The notes under the pieces: generated by a model
What the model saw: only the letters and a program-made list of their open reading frames with translations
What the model was told of the DNA's origin: nothing
The model's database searches: none
Translations under genes and position numbers: made by a program
NCBI GenBank assembly: GCA_000309945.1
Contig: CM001633.1
Coordinates: 270,723-334,722 of the forward strand
Direction: 5' to 3'
From: Leptolyngbyaceae cyanobacterium JSC-12
GTDB lineage: Bacteria; Cyanobacteriota; Cyanobacteriia; Leptolyngbyales; Leptolyngbyaceae
DNA: 64,000 nucleotides
Shown here: positions 7,220 to 17,463 of the stretch, piece by piece
Layout of the letters: every line of letters starts with the position of its first letter
How positions within the stretch are numbered: position 1 is the first letter of the stretch

Positions 7220-10150
7220 CTAAACGAATGCAAAGTTATCGATTGTCAACTGTGGTGCACCAATGATTTGTGTCAATGCACCGCCTGTACCAAATCCAGG
7301 TATAGCTCCATCATTGTTGAAGAATAAAGTGCCACTGGATTGGCTATAGATGAGCGATCGCGTACTGCCCCGTGCCAGGTTATCATTTGCAACAAAGTCA
7401 ACTGAATCAGCCGTGAGTGGTCCAAAGCTAGTTTGGCTGAGTACTAATTTGTCATCTCGATCAAAGTCATAAATTTGGTCGAAGCCAAAGTCAGCCGCTT
7501 GATAGGGACGAATGGATTGGAAAACGAAAGAATTCGCGCCGCTCCCACCATATAGCAAGTCATCACCGGGTCCACCAATCAAGGTGTCATTGCCACCCTC
7601 GCCATAGATAATGTCGTTCCCCAAATTGCCACTCAGAATATCGTTGCCATTACCGCCAAAGATTTGATCATCACCTGGTTGAGCTGGATCGGCAACAAGC
7701 GCGATTGCAAATCCATTAAGGGTTTGGCTACCACTCCCAATTACACCCATACGAGTACTTTGACCAGTCATCAAATCAACTTGATACAGAGTTGAACCAT
7801 CTAGCAAAATTGCAATGTTGGTATCCCCTGTAGGGCTGGTGAGAATATCAAAATTGGCGTTGTCTTGGACATCAAACCCTAAAGACCCAATGGTTCTAAG
7901 AGTACCTGCATTGGGTGAATCGAAACTGACTAATGTATTGAGTCTTGAATCGATACCAAATAATGTCGTTGTTGTAGCTCCAGCGATATTGTTACTGTAT
8001 GCTACAGCGACAATATTAGGATTTTGCCCAGCATTCACATCATTTGTCAGATATGCTAGTGTGCCATCTGGCTGGACACCTGGCAAGTTTGCATTGTTGT
8101 CGGCAACTGCTCCCGTATCCACGTTGATGCGGAAGTTGAGATCGCCACCATTTACTAACCGTAGGCGATCAGGTACAGGGTTGAAGTCAACACCCACACC
8201 GACTAGTGAATCCCCTGGATTAAAGAAGGGTGTATTCAATGCACTGACCTCAGTTGCCGTAGCCGTGAGGTAATCCAGAGTATACAGACGATTGTTACTA
8301 CCCACACCATACAGCAAGTTATTGGCAGGGCGGCGATCAATCCCAGTTAAACTTACACCCGTTGGCAACCCAGTAATTTGCAACACTTGTGGTTGAGCCA
8401 GTTGGGCGGGGTCAATCGACAACAGGGTGTTATTGCTACCCAACGCATAAAACTTCAGGAAGGCATCGCCATCAATGCTGTCATTCCCATCACCACCATA
8501 CAAAATATCATTACCGCCTTCACCCAGGATTGCGTCATTACCACTGCCACCGTCTAACAGGTCATCGCCACTGCCACCCCGTAAATTGTCATTACCGCTG
8601 CCGCCTAATAGAGTGTCTCTGCCAGTGGAGCCGTCGAGAATGTCGTCACCTTCTCCACCCTGTAATAAGTCGTTGCCATCACCGCCGTCTAATATATCTA
8701 CTCCATTGCCGCCCCGGAGCGTATCGTTGCCATCACCGCCTTGCAGAATATCATTGCCATTGCCACCATCAAGTTCATCATCGCCAGCTTCACCTTGAAT
8801 GACATCATTGCCATCTCTACCAAAAACGCGATCGCGCCCATCTCCCGCCTGGATGATGTCATTTCCGGTACCGCCATCGACAAAATCATTGCCGCCACCC
8901 GTTCGGATTAGATCGTTACCATCACCACCAAACACCTGATCATTGCCACCGGAGGTATTAGGATCAGGCGTAATTTGCACGACTAACCCTCGCAGATTCA
9001 GATTGCCATCGCCAATTTGCCCAATATTGGTTGCTTTACCTGTCTGCAAGTCAACACTATAGAGTGTGGAGTTTGCCACAAATACAGCGGTTTGCACTCC
9101 ATTTGGCAATGTGGTGATCTCAAATCCGGCGTCGTTAATATCTACGCCCAAAGCCCCAATAGTAGTTAAGATGCCGCCATTCGGAGAACCTGGATTAGTG
9201 GGAAAATTGATTGCACCTTGAACCGCCAGCACATCCCGATTCGCATCCAAGACATACAGAGTGTTTGCACGGGTTGGATCGGGTGAGGGTGGGAAGTTAT
9301 TCGTATATGCGGCTCCCACAATATTTGGGATTTGTCCGGCATTTGGGTCATTTAGGGCAAAAGCAACGGGAGTATCATCATTGACAGCTCCAGTATCGAC
9401 ATTGATGCGCAGATTTCGTTGATTGGTAATGATGCGGAGGCGATCTGGCGAGGGGTTGAAATCAAAGCCGGTAATCACCTCTCCCTGATTCAATGGAACA
9501 TTCAGAGTACTAACTAGGCTCGCTTGTCCTGTGAAACCATTAATGCGGTAAAGCTGATTCGTTGTGGTTAACCCATAGATCTGGTTATCTGCAGTGCGAA
9601 CATCAATGCCAATCAAGCTGCCGGTCACTCCCACAACGGGAATGCTTTGAACATTGCTGGGTGTATTTGGATCAAAGCTGATCAGCGTGTTGCGATCGCT
9701 CAATGCCAGAATCCGAAAAGCGGAATCACTATCAATCACATCATCACCAGCACCTCCATCAAGATAGTCATCACCTGCTTCACCCAACAACGCATCATTG
9801 CCATTGCCGCCAAAAATGGTGTCGTTACCGCCGCCGCCCCGTGCGGCATCGTTACCATCCCCCGCTGAAATAAAGTCGCGATCGCGTCCCCCATCAATCA
9901 GATCGTTTCCATTGCCGCCAAATAGCGCATTTAGCCCGTCGCCACCTCGAATAATGTCATTGCCAGCACCACCATCAACAAAATCATTCCCTTCTCCAGC
10001 AAACACCACATCATCTCCATCATTGCCAAACAGCGCATCATTGCCAGCACCACCAATGAGTGTGTCATTCCCAGCTCTTCCCACTAATGTGTCTGGTTGA
10101 GGTGTTCCTCGAAGCGTATCATTTGCATCCGTCCCAAATAACGTCGCCAT
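7220..10150 (-). CDS. Secreted RTX calcium-binding protein with two DUF4394 domains
   Basis: About 976 residues. Repeats of the GGxGxDxLxG type occur in three blocks: the N-terminus, the middle and before the C-terminal 90 residues. They form Ca2+-binding parallel beta-rolls. Two copies of a DUF4394-like domain are inserted between blocks. Each begins with [11 protein letters not shown] or [11 protein letters not shown] and contains GIDVR/GIDRRPA, DFNPxPDRLR, RINVDTGAV and AAYTNN/VAYSNN signatures. There is no Sec signal; such proteins usually leave by type I secretion using a C-terminal signal. The start [13 protein letters not shown] at 10150 is preferred over an ATG 84 bp upstream because it has GGGAG upstream and begins directly in the repeat. 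It is divergent from the response regulator at 10399. Enzymatic function is not evident. Confidence 0.85.
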   Translation of the reverse strand: MATLFGTDANDTLRGTPQPDTLVGRAGNDTLIGGAGNDALFGNDGDDVVFAGEGNDFVDGGAGNDIIRGGDGLNALFGGNGNDLIDGGRDRDFISAGDGNDAARGGGGNDTIFGGNGNDALLGEAGDDYLDGGAGDDVIDSDSAFRILALSDRNTLISFDPNTPSNVQSIPVVGVTGSLIGIDVRTADNQIYGLTTTNQLYRINGFTGQASLVSTLNVPLNQGEVITGFDFNPSPDRLRIITNQRNLRINVDTGAVNDDTPVAFALNDPNAGQIPNIVGAAYTNNFPPSPDPTRANTLYVLDANRDVLAVQGAINFPTNPGSPNGGILTTIGALGVDINDAGFEITTLPNGVQTAVFVANSTLYSVDLQTGKATNIGQIGDGNLNLRGLVVQITPDPNTSGGNDQVFGGDGNDLIRTGGGNDFVDGGTGNDIIQAGDGRDRVFGRDGNDVIQGEAGDDELDGGNGNDILQGGDGNDTLRGGNGVDILDGGDGNDLLQGGEGDDILDGSTGRDTLLGGSGNDNLRGGSGDDLLDGGSGNDAILGEGGNDILYGGDGNDSIDGDAFLKFYALGSNNTLLSIDPAQLAQPQVLQITGLPTGVSLTGIDRRPANNLLYGVGSNNRLYTLDYLTATATEVSALNTPFFNPGDSLVGVGVDFNPVPDRLRLVNGGDLNFRINVDTGAVADNNANLPGVQPDGTLAYLTNDVNAGQNPNIVAVAYSNNIAGATTTTLFGIDSRLNTLVSFDSPNAGTLRTIGSLGFDVQDNANFDILTSPTGDTNIAILLDGSTLYQVDLMTGQSTRMGVIGSGSQTLNGFAIALVADPAQPGDDQIFGGNGNDILSGNLGNDIIYGEGGNDTLIGGPGDDLLYGGSGANSFVFQSIRPYQAADFGFDQIYDFDRDDKLVLSQTSFGPLTADSVDFVANDNLARGSTRSLIYSQSSGTLFFNNDGAIPGFGTGGALTQIIGAPQLTIDNFAFV

Positions 10151-10398
10151 GATCAAAATTCTCCCTTGGTCAAAAGTGTTGAGTGTGCGTATTGTTGAAT
10201 TTAGAAAACTTGACAGCAGCAGTTGATCCATCAACCTGAGAGGGTGACTAGAATCGAAACAGAAACAAAATGGGTCAGTGCTGATGCAAAGCTGACTGGA
10301 GTTTATTCAGCTTTGGTAAGGTATACGAAGAACATTGATCAATGGATGCATGATAAGGAAAAGACCTTTCACATCACCCAACCGAGCAAACTGTTAGT

Positions 10399-12234
10399 AT
10401 GAAAGTTTTATTAGTTGAAGATGATCAAAGCCTGGTTGATGTCCTGACACAAACTTTAATCAACCACCATTATTTGGTAGATACTGCTACTGATGGCAAA
10501 ACAGGTTGGGATTTAGCCGCAACATTTGAGTATGACTTAATCTTGCTGGATTTAAGATTACCTGGACTCGATGGGATTGAGATTTGCCAGCGATTACGCA
10601 GGGCAGAAGACACCACAATTCAATCACCCAATCTACAAACCCCTATTCTATTGATAACGGCTCAGGATACTAGTTTCAGCAAAGTCACAGGATTAGACGC
10701 AGGTGCTGACGATTACATTGTTAAACCCGTTGATATTAATGAATTATTGGCACGGATGCGGGCATTGCTGCGTCGGAGCGGAAGCAAGCGATCGCCCGTG
10801 CTGAATTGGGAAGGGTTAGAGCTTGATCCAAGTACGTGTGATGTGAAATATCAGGGGCATCCTCTACGCCTGACCGCTAAAGAATACAAACTGCTAGAAC
10901 TGTTGCTGCGCCATCCCCAGCAAATCTTCAGTCATGACAAACTGGTTGAGCATCTATGGGTTTTAGATGAGATGCCGACCGACAGTGCCATCCGAGCACA
11001 CATCAAAGGGTTACGAAAGAAGCTCAAAGCGGTTGGCGCGGAAGACGTGATTGAAACGATTTATGGATTGGGGTATCGGTTGAAAGCGGCAAAAAAAGCG
11101 GAGGTAAATCAGATCAGCCAGATGTGGGAGCGCTATCGGAAAACCTACTGCGATCGCCTGGCAATCATTCAGCAAGCAACAACCGCCCTGCAAAATCACA
11201 CGCTCACCGAGGAACTCCGCCAGCAAGCACAACAGGAAGCTCATACCCTAAAAGGTTCCCTGGGTCTGTTCGGATTAGATGCAGCCTCCCAACTGTCCCA
11301 GATGATTGAGCGATTGCTCAACTCACCCGATCTTCTCAACCACATCTCCTCCCTATCTAACTCAGTAACCCAACTACAAACCCTACTCCACCCCACCCCA
11401 CCCCCTCCCACCCCCGCCTTCCCCCCTGCTCCTGCTGCCCCATCTTCCTCATCCCCAGTTCCCGCCCAACTACTCCTGCTGACAACGGATGCCGACCTTT
11501 TTCCTGCTCTTGCCAACGCCGCTAACCGCTGGCATATTCAAGTACAGCTTGCAACACGCTTGTCCCAAGCCAGAGAGATGATTACCCAATCACCTCCAAA
11601 CATTGTTGCGCTTGATCTAACAGCCTACTCCCATGAAGAAGGGGTGGATTTCCTGACGGATCTGGCTAATAATGAACCACCGATCCCTAGCTTGATATTG
11701 ACCGAACAGGATGACTTTGCAGAACGCATGAAATTGGCAAAGCTAGGGGGCAAAGGCATCTTGCAAAAACCGATTGCTCCGGATCACGTTTTGCACATGG
11801 GGTTTCAGGTGTTACAACGCCTCACCCCCACCACGGGTAAAGTATTGATTGTGGATGATGATGCGATCGTGCTAGACCAACTCCACAGCATTCTGCAACC
11901 CTGGGGATTTGACCTGATCCTGCTTAGCGATCCACAGCGCTTTTGGGATACATTAGCCGCTACCCATCCCGACTTAATCATTCTGGATATTGAAATGCCG
12001 GGTGTAAATGGGATTGATTTGTGTCAAGTTGTTCGCAACGATCAACAATGGGGCGATCTGCCCATTCTGTTTTTATCCGCACATACTGATGAACCTACGA
12101 TTCAGCAGGTATTTTCTGCCGGAGCCGATGATTACATTGGAAAGCCTATTCGAGCTGCGGAGTTAGTGGCGCGAGTATTGAACCGCTTAAAAACGGCAAG
12201 AATGCTACAGACGTTACAACGTTTGAGAGGCTGA
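10399..12234 (+). CDS. Multidomain response regulator REC-wHTH-HPt-REC-REC
   Basis: A 611-residue protein. REC1 is at 1-120 (phospho-acceptor D51, K109) and an OmpR/PhoB winged helix at about 135-230 (LTAKEYKLLELLL, then a C-terminal IYGLGYRL hairpin). An HPt domain at about 240-330 carries H282 in AHTLKGSLGLFG. A Pro/Ser-rich linker (332-356) leads to a degenerate REC2 (358-475, D406) and REC3 (481-605, D530 in ILDIEMPG). An OmpR-type DNA-binding regulator joined to an HPt and two further receivers could integrate a phosphorelay within one chain. It stands 4 bp before the histidine kinase gene and is divergent from the RTX gene, its most obvious candidate target. Confidence 0.93.
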   Translation: MKVLLVEDDQSLVDVLTQTLINHHYLVDTATDGKTGWDLAATFEYDLILLDLRLPGLDGIEICQRLRRAEDTTIQSPNLQTPILLITAQDTSFSKVTGLDAGADDYIVKPVDINELLARMRALLRRSGSKRSPVLNWEGLELDPSTCDVKYQGHPLRLTAKEYKLLELLLRHPQQIFSHDKLVEHLWVLDEMPTDSAIRAHIKGLRKKLKAVGAEDVIETIYGLGYRLKAAKKAEVNQISQMWERYRKTYCDRLAIIQQATTALQNHTLTEELRQQAQQEAHTLKGSLGLFGLDAASQLSQMIERLLNSPDLLNHISSLSNSVTQLQTLLHPTPPPPTPAFPPAPAAPSSSSPVPAQLLLLTTDADLFPALANAANRWHIQVQLATRLSQAREMITQSPPNIVALDLTAYSHEEGVDFLTDLANNEPPIPSLILTEQDDFAERMKLAKLGGKGILQKPIAPDHVLHMGFQVLQRLTPTTGKVLIVDDDAIVLDQLHSILQPWGFDLILLSDPQRFWDTLAATHPDLIILDIEMPGVNGIDLCQVVRNDQQWGDLPILFLSAHTDEPTIQQVFSAGADDYIGKPIRAAELVARVLNRLKTARMLQTLQRLRG

Positions 12235-12238
12235 TGGC

Positions 12239-14542
12239 ATGACACGACATCGATTGTTTCGCCTGAACGCTTACCTGGTTGCAGGGTTCAGTGTTTTTGT
12301 CGCCACAGTCTTCACGCTATTATTCCAGCTATCTTTGGCAAACACTATTCTGCCATTCTACTTTGTGGCTGTAGCAATCAGTAGTTGGCATGGAGGCTTG
12401 AAACCGGGAATGGTCGCGGTTGTATGCTCGGTTATCTGCGTCAATTATTTCTTTATTCCACCAATAAATACGTTTACTGTCACGACCTTGGGAGACTTGA
12501 TTCGACTAGGTACCTTCTTTACCGTTGCTACTATTATTAGCTTATTAAACGAAAACTTGCGCAATGCGAAACAACAACTACAACAATTGAGCGATAGCCA
12601 GTTACAAACCTATGCAATGCAATTGCAACAAGCACTAAAAGCAGCTCACATGGGCATGTGGAGTTGGAATCTGGTAACTGGCGAAGTTACTTGGTCGCCT
12701 GAGCACGAGCAATTGTTCGGTTTGGCTCCTGGCACATTTGATGGGCGCATTGAAACCTTTGAAGCTTTCTTACATCCGGAGGATCGCGAGTCACTGAATC
12801 AAGCAATTCAAACTGCTGTGCAGGGGCAGTGCAACTATCAACACGAATATCGTGTAGTGTGGCAAGATGGTAGCATTCATTGGGTTGAAGGCAGAGGACA
12901 GGTATTTTACAATGCAACCAATCAGCCTGTTTACATGGCTGGAACAATCATGAACATTGATCAGCGGAAGCAAGCCGAACTGGCGCTGATGCAAAGTGAA
13001 GAACGATTTCGCTCAGTGTTCGAACAATCTCCCCTCGCTATGATGCGGTTTGCTCCAGACGGTCGCTTACTTTGTGTGAATCCAGCCTGGGAAACGATGT
13101 GGGGCACTCCGCCTCAGATGCTGGCAGATTACAACATTTTGCAGGATCAGCAAATTGCCGCGATCGGCGATCAGCCTGCAGTTCAACGAGCGTTTGCTGG
13201 AGAAGTGGTAGATCTGCCAGCCAGGTTTTACGACCCCGCTTTAATGGGTCACTCAGGACAAGCTCACTGGGTAGAACCATTTTTATATCCGATTCAAGAT
13301 TGCACTGGGCAAGTACTAGAAATTATTTTGGTATCTAGAGATGTGACTGCGCGCAAACAGGCTGAACAATCCCTACAACAATTAAATAATGAACTGGAAC
13401 AACGAGTTGCAACACGTACAGCCGAGCTAAAAGTACTCAATGAACGTCTTTTACAATCCTTATCAGAACTACAATCTTCTAAACAAGAAGTTGAGGATCT
13501 CTACAATCAAGCACCCTGTGGCTATCATTCACTGGATGCAGAAGGACGATTCATTCGCATCAATCAAACTGAACTAAATTGGCTAGGTTATGAAGCTGAT
13601 GAGATTTTAGGCAAACAATTTACGGACTTCCTTACACCTGAAGGCATTCGGCAATTTCAAAAAAACTTTCCCATACTTAAGCAACAAGGATGGATTCATG
13701 ATCTGGAATATGATCTGCGCTGCAAAGATGGGTCTCTTTTACCCATTTCCCTAAGTGCCACTGCAGTTAAAGATGCCAATGGTAATTTAGTCATGACTCG
13801 GACTAATGTTTTTGATCGGCGAGAGCGCAAACGGATTGACCAGATCAAGTCTGAATTTATCTCCATTGTTAGCCATGAACTTCGCACACCCCTCACCTCC
13901 ATCAATGGCGCATTGGAACTGCTGTCTACTGGTTTGCTAAAACCTGAGTCAGAACGAGGACAACAAACAATTCAAATTGCTGCTCAAGAAGCCGATCGCC
14001 TTACCCGATTAGTTAATGACATCCTGGATTTGGAACGGTTGGAATCGGGCAAAGTTCGGTTAGAAATCAAGCCTTGTAACCTGGCAGACTTAATGTTCCG
14101 GGCTGCAGATTTTATGCAACTTGCTGCTGACCAAGCTGCTATTACTTTGACCGTCGTGCCACTTTCCCTATCCTTGAACATCGACAGCGATCGCATCCTG
14201 CAAGTCCTCACGAACCTCCTCAGCAACGCCATCAAGTTCTCACCACCTGGAAGTACCGTTTGGCTCACCGCAGAATTTTCCTCCCCTCCGTACTCTGCAC
14301 CTTCAATTCTCTTCTCTGTTAAAGACCAGGGACGCGGCATTCCTCCCACCATGTTAGAGAGCATCTTTGAACGATTTCATCAGGTTGATACTTCTGACTC
14401 GCGCAAAAAAGGTGGCACGGGGTTAGGGCTTGCCATTTGCCGCAACATTATTGAGCAACACGGTGGAAAAATTTGGGCAGAGAGTGTTGTGGGGCAAGGG
14501 AGTTGCTTTAAATTCATTCTTCCATTAGAAAATAGCCAATGA
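12239..14542 (+). CDS. DUF4118-PAS-PAS-PAS histidine kinase
   Basis: A 767-residue membrane sensor kinase. The first 110 residues form four hydrophobic helices of the KdpD-type DUF4118 domain (AVAISSWHGGLKPGM between helices 2 and 3). A coiled segment and three PAS domains follow at about 130-245, 250-375 and 418-535, then HisKA with H546 in VSHELRTPL. The HATPase has its N box in NLLSNAIKFSPPGS and G boxes in DQGRGIPP and [10 protein letters not shown]. It starts 4 bp after the regulator at 10399 and is followed after 31 bp by a single-domain receiver, so the three form an operon. The signal is unknown. No haem or flavin signature was recognised in the PAS domains. Confidence 0.93.
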   Translation: MTRHRLFRLNAYLVAGFSVFVATVFTLLFQLSLANTILPFYFVAVAISSWHGGLKPGMVAVVCSVICVNYFFIPPINTFTVTTLGDLIRLGTFFTVATIISLLNENLRNAKQQLQQLSDSQLQTYAMQLQQALKAAHMGMWSWNLVTGEVTWSPEHEQLFGLAPGTFDGRIETFEAFLHPEDRESLNQAIQTAVQGQCNYQHEYRVVWQDGSIHWVEGRGQVFYNATNQPVYMAGTIMNIDQRKQAELALMQSEERFRSVFEQSPLAMMRFAPDGRLLCVNPAWETMWGTPPQMLADYNILQDQQIAAIGDQPAVQRAFAGEVVDLPARFYDPALMGHSGQAHWVEPFLYPIQDCTGQVLEIILVSRDVTARKQAEQSLQQLNNELEQRVATRTAELKVLNERLLQSLSELQSSKQEVEDLYNQAPCGYHSLDAEGRFIRINQTELNWLGYEADEILGKQFTDFLTPEGIRQFQKNFPILKQQGWIHDLEYDLRCKDGSLLPISLSATAVKDANGNLVMTRTNVFDRRERKRIDQIKSEFISIVSHELRTPLTSINGALELLSTGLLKPESERGQQTIQIAAQEADRLTRLVNDILDLERLESGKVRLEIKPCNLADLMFRAADFMQLAADQAAITLTVVPLSLSLNIDSDRILQVLTNLLSNAIKFSPPGSTVWLTAEFSSPPYSAPSILFSVKDQGRGIPPTMLESIFERFHQVDTSDSRKKGGTGLGLAICRNIIEQHGGKIWAESVVGQGSCFKFILPLENSQ

Positions 14543-14573
14543 CTCCTAACGAATGCCTAATGACTACTGACCC

Positions 14574-14951
14574 ATGACCAAACGCATCTTACTGATTGAT
14601 GATGAGGATGGCGCTCGTCAAATTACTCAATTTAGTCTAGAAACTGCCGCAGGTTGGGAAGTGTTAACAGCTTCTTCGGGAAGGGAAGGATTGGAAATTG
14701 CTGCTGTAGAGTTGCCAGACGCGATTCTGCTAGACGTGATGATGCCTGATTTGGATGGACCCGCAACTTATCAACGGCTGCAAGAAAATGCAGCAACGCG
14801 AGCAATTCCAGTCATTATGCTGACAGCAAAAGCATCTCCTGCTGAGCACCAGCCATTGCTACAGATGGGAATTGCAGGAATTATCACGAAGCCATTCAAA
14901 ATTCCGTTCCTCATTGCCAGGATTCAAGAAATTTTAGGTTGGAATCATTAG
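14574..14951 (+). CDS. Single-domain CheY-like response regulator
   Basis: A 125-residue receiver consisting only of REC. The acidic pocket is D10/E11, the phospho-acceptor D54 is in ILLDVMMPDLDG, the conserved Thr is in IMLTAKAS and K106 is in IITKPF. With no output domain it probably shuttles phosphate between kinase and HPt domains or acts by protein contact. It directly follows the histidine kinase gene and is the natural partner of that kinase and of the HPt in the regulator at 10399. Confidence 0.92.
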   Translation: MTKRILLIDDEDGARQITQFSLETAAGWEVLTASSGREGLEIAAVELPDAILLDVMMPDLDGPATYQRLQENAATRAIPVIMLTAKASPAEHQPLLQMGIAGIITKPFKIPFLIARIQEILGWNH

Positions 14952-15103
14952 ATCCTTATCGCAAGTTTTTTAGATCCTTATCACAAATTTTTCACAATCT
15001 CATTTTAGTGTTTAAGCATTCCCCAAGTTCGCCCAGATAGATGCCTGTCACAGGTTGGTATGACTGTGCCTGAAAGCCTGATTTGAGTGAGGAGACCGTC
15101 GTT

Positions 15104-15553
15104 GTGCAAGACAATGACGCTTATGAAATCTTCAAAGGTATTGCGATCGAAGTTTTTAAGAGTCGCAGCCTGAAAGCAATTCAATCACTCAAAGACTTTT
15201 TGACTGCTCTTCCTAGCCCCACTGCCATTCGTACCGTTTTATTGGACAGCGTCTATCAACTGGTCGAGCATGATAGCGAGGCGTATGACTGGATTTTGAC
15301 TCATCATCGTGCTTTAGAGCCAGAACTTAATCTCATCCGGATTGCACAAAAAATTGTCACTGAGCAACTACAGCCCCACGGTTTGGTACTTAATCAAGAC
15401 TTTTGTTTCGGGGAAAATGGACAGTTACAAGCCAGTCGATCTATTCGAGCTTTGCTACTTGAGAATGTTTCAGAGCGCGATCGCCTACTGCTTACAAAAG
15501 TCCTAAGCTTTGGTTATTCGCCTGATGGATGCGAATGTTCTAACTGTCAATGA
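15104..15553 (+). CDS. Conserved-looking hypothetical protein with C-terminal CxC-x2-C
   Basis: About 149 residues, not assigned to a family. I prefer GTG 15104, which has AGGAG nine bases upstream, over a TTG at 15083 without one. The protein is mostly helical by sequence (EIFKGIAIEVFKSRSLKAIQ, DSVYQLVEHDSEAYDWILTH) and ends in a cysteine cluster, DGCECSNCQ, which could bind a metal. There is no signal peptide or membrane span. Its position between a CheY-like gene and a hybrid kinase suggests an accessory signalling role, but that is context only. Confidence 0.6.
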   Translation: MQDNDAYEIFKGIAIEVFKSRSLKAIQSLKDFLTALPSPTAIRTVLLDSVYQLVEHDSEAYDWILTHHRALEPELNLIRIAQKIVTEQLQPHGLVLNQDFCFGENGQLQASRSIRALLLENVSERDRLLLTKVLSFGYSPDGCECSNCQ

Positions 15554-15647
15554 TATTCCCCCCAAGTACCTTAATGAATGTTTTCAATCAACGTTAGTTG
15601 ATTCCTGAACCATGCTGATAGACTATTGCTCACAGGAATTTAGCACT

Positions 15648-16955
15648 ATGTTACGCTCATCTCCAGCTATTAACTTCACACAACATCAAAGAACCTTTTT
15701 AGTTCTAGTTGCAGATGATGATCAAGCTATTCTTGACCTAGTTAGTCAAGTATTAGTTAATGATGGCTACAGAATTTTGAAAGCCAATGATGGCATTCAA
15801 TGTTTGGAGATGTATCAGAAATTTCATCCTGCCCTAGTGCTGTTGGATATGCAAATGCCTGGAATGGACGGTCTAACATGCTGCAAAAGAATCAGCAAAC
15901 TCTCAAATGGCAGCGTTCCTATTTTGATGATGTCTAGCTTTAGTAGCGGTGAACTGATTGATCGGGTCTTTGCAGCAGGAGCAGTTGATTACCTGATCAA
16001 ACCCTTTCATCTGACAGTGCTCCAACATCGGGTTCAGCAATTCCTTTATCAAATTGATCTTGAGCAGAAAATTCAACAATTGACTTCTGATTGGGCTTAC
16101 CAAACACAACTGTATCAATCTGCACAAAAACAAATCAAAGAATTAGAAGAACTCCATCAACGCAAAGATGATTTTTTGAATACTGCCTGTCACGAATTAC
16201 GCGCTCCCCTCTCAAATATTCGTCTAGCAATTCAAATGTTGACCTATTTCCTTACAGAAGGGAAGTCTTCTAGTCAAGAATCAGGTACTCAAAACTTAGA
16301 AAACTGCAAAACTGCTCACTATCTTAAGATTTTAGAAACTGAATCTGAGCGCGAAATTACTTTGCTGAACGACTTGCTTGACCTGCAACGATTGGATGGT
16401 GGAGAACATCCCCAACAAACTAACATTATGTATTTAGACGAGTGGCTTAACACGCTTACCAACTCTTTCAAAGAGCAAATGCAGCAGCGCCAACAGATGC
16501 TACGGCTTCAAATTCCTCCAAAATTTCCCCCCTTCGTTTGTGATACATCCAGTCTCAACCGTATTCTGACAGAACTCCTACAAAATGCGTGCAAGTATAC
16601 ACCTGTTGGGGAGACTATCCTGGTTACAGCAAGAATGATGACAGGAGATAAAGCAGGAGAAAGAGAGAGTTTGGTCCTCCCTTCCCTATCTTCCGCTTCT
16701 TTCTCGCAATTTCTACAAATCAGTGTTACTAATTCTGGAGTTGAAATTCCGGTTGAAGATCTGCCCCGAATTTTTGAAAAGTTTTATCGAGTGCCTGGCA
16801 GCGATCGCTATCAACAAGGTGGTACAGGGCTAGGATTAGCACTGGTACAGAAGTTAGTCGAACATATGGATGGCAGTATTCAAGTCAGCAGTTCTGACCA
16901 GCAAACTTGCTTTACAGTCACGCTTCCGTTTACCCCCGTTACTGGCTGCATCTAG
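15648..16955 (+). CDS. REC-histidine kinase hybrid
   Basis: About 435 residues from ATG 15648, chosen because AGGAA lies nine bases upstream; an in-frame ATG at 15612 has none. An N-terminal REC (phospho-Asp about 67 in LVLLDMQMPGMDG) is followed by a coiled linker, HisKA (His about 182 in ACHELRAPL) and HATPase (NACKYTPVGE, then GGTGLGLALVQK). The REC-first order, with no sensor or transmembrane region, means a cytoplasmic kinase whose activity is set by another kinase phosphorylating its receiver. The H-box reads CHELRAP instead of SHELRTP, a common variant. Confidence 0.9.
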   Translation: MLRSSPAINFTQHQRTFLVLVADDDQAILDLVSQVLVNDGYRILKANDGIQCLEMYQKFHPALVLLDMQMPGMDGLTCCKRISKLSNGSVPILMMSSFSSGELIDRVFAAGAVDYLIKPFHLTVLQHRVQQFLYQIDLEQKIQQLTSDWAYQTQLYQSAQKQIKELEELHQRKDDFLNTACHELRAPLSNIRLAIQMLTYFLTEGKSSSQESGTQNLENCKTAHYLKILETESEREITLLNDLLDLQRLDGGEHPQQTNIMYLDEWLNTLTNSFKEQMQQRQQMLRLQIPPKFPPFVCDTSSLNRILTELLQNACKYTPVGETILVTARMMTGDKAGERESLVLPSLSSASFSQFLQISVTNSGVEIPVEDLPRIFEKFYRVPGSDRYQQGGTGLGLALVQKLVEHMDGSIQVSSSDQQTCFTVTLPFTPVTGCI

Positions 16956-17071
16956 CAATTTGCATCTATGGAAATACTTCATACATATACTCACAAGCAG
17001 TTCTCACTGATTAACCTGGCATCTGTTGTTACATACGCCCTCATCCAGCATGCCCATATCCAGTCCTAACT

Positions 17072-17225
17072 GGGAGCATATCAGTTTTGCAAGTCTCTGC
17101 AATTGCCCTCATCCCCAACCCCTTGTATCTTAAAACTTGGGAGAAGGGGAGTCGAAGCTTCAAGTCCCTCTCCCACAAGCTTGGGAGAGGGATTTAGGGT
17201 GGGGGCGCAAAGGTGACATGCTCCC
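17072..17225. mobile_element. 154-bp MITE with 9-bp target duplication
   Basis: The ends are 12-bp terminal inverted repeats, GGGAGCATATCA (17072-17083) and TGACATGCTCCC (17214-17225), matching at 11 of 12 positions. The element is flanked by identical 9-bp direct repeats, GTCCTAACT, at 17063-17071 and 17226-17234. Inside is a 10-bp stem (CCCTCTCCCA, loop, TGGGAGAGGG; 17166-17191). It has no coding capacity, so it is a non-autonomous element that would need a transposase supplied elsewhere. It sits in the 500-bp gap between two kinase genes; the rest of that gap shows nothing else I can name. Confidence 0.85.
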
Positions 17226-17463
17226 GTCCTAACTTTTGTTCCATGTTTTCTCGTAAGCGATCGAACATCACTATCTAAAATACTTGATCTACAAATATTT
17301 GCTAGAGCAATTATCTTTAGATAGAAATTTGTTTTTCCCTAATAGATTTTTTTGGACTTTGGTTAAAGTAGTACTAAAAGAGTTTTCGCCAATACTGGTA
17401 TTCTAGATCACCAGTATGTCCGTGATATTGATTGATTCGTTGTGATCGCTTTTACAAAATACC

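Noticed and set aside
8389-8802. Histidine-rich and proline/serine-rich frames on the + strand inside the RTX gene
   Set aside because: They are mirror images of the repetitive GGxGxD-coding sequence on the minus strand and resemble no family.
7540-10110. Regularly spaced short repeats that could be taken for a CRISPR array
   Set aside because: The period is set by the 27-bp RTX nonapeptide codons, the units are diverged and the frame is open throughout. There are no spacers of unrelated sequence.
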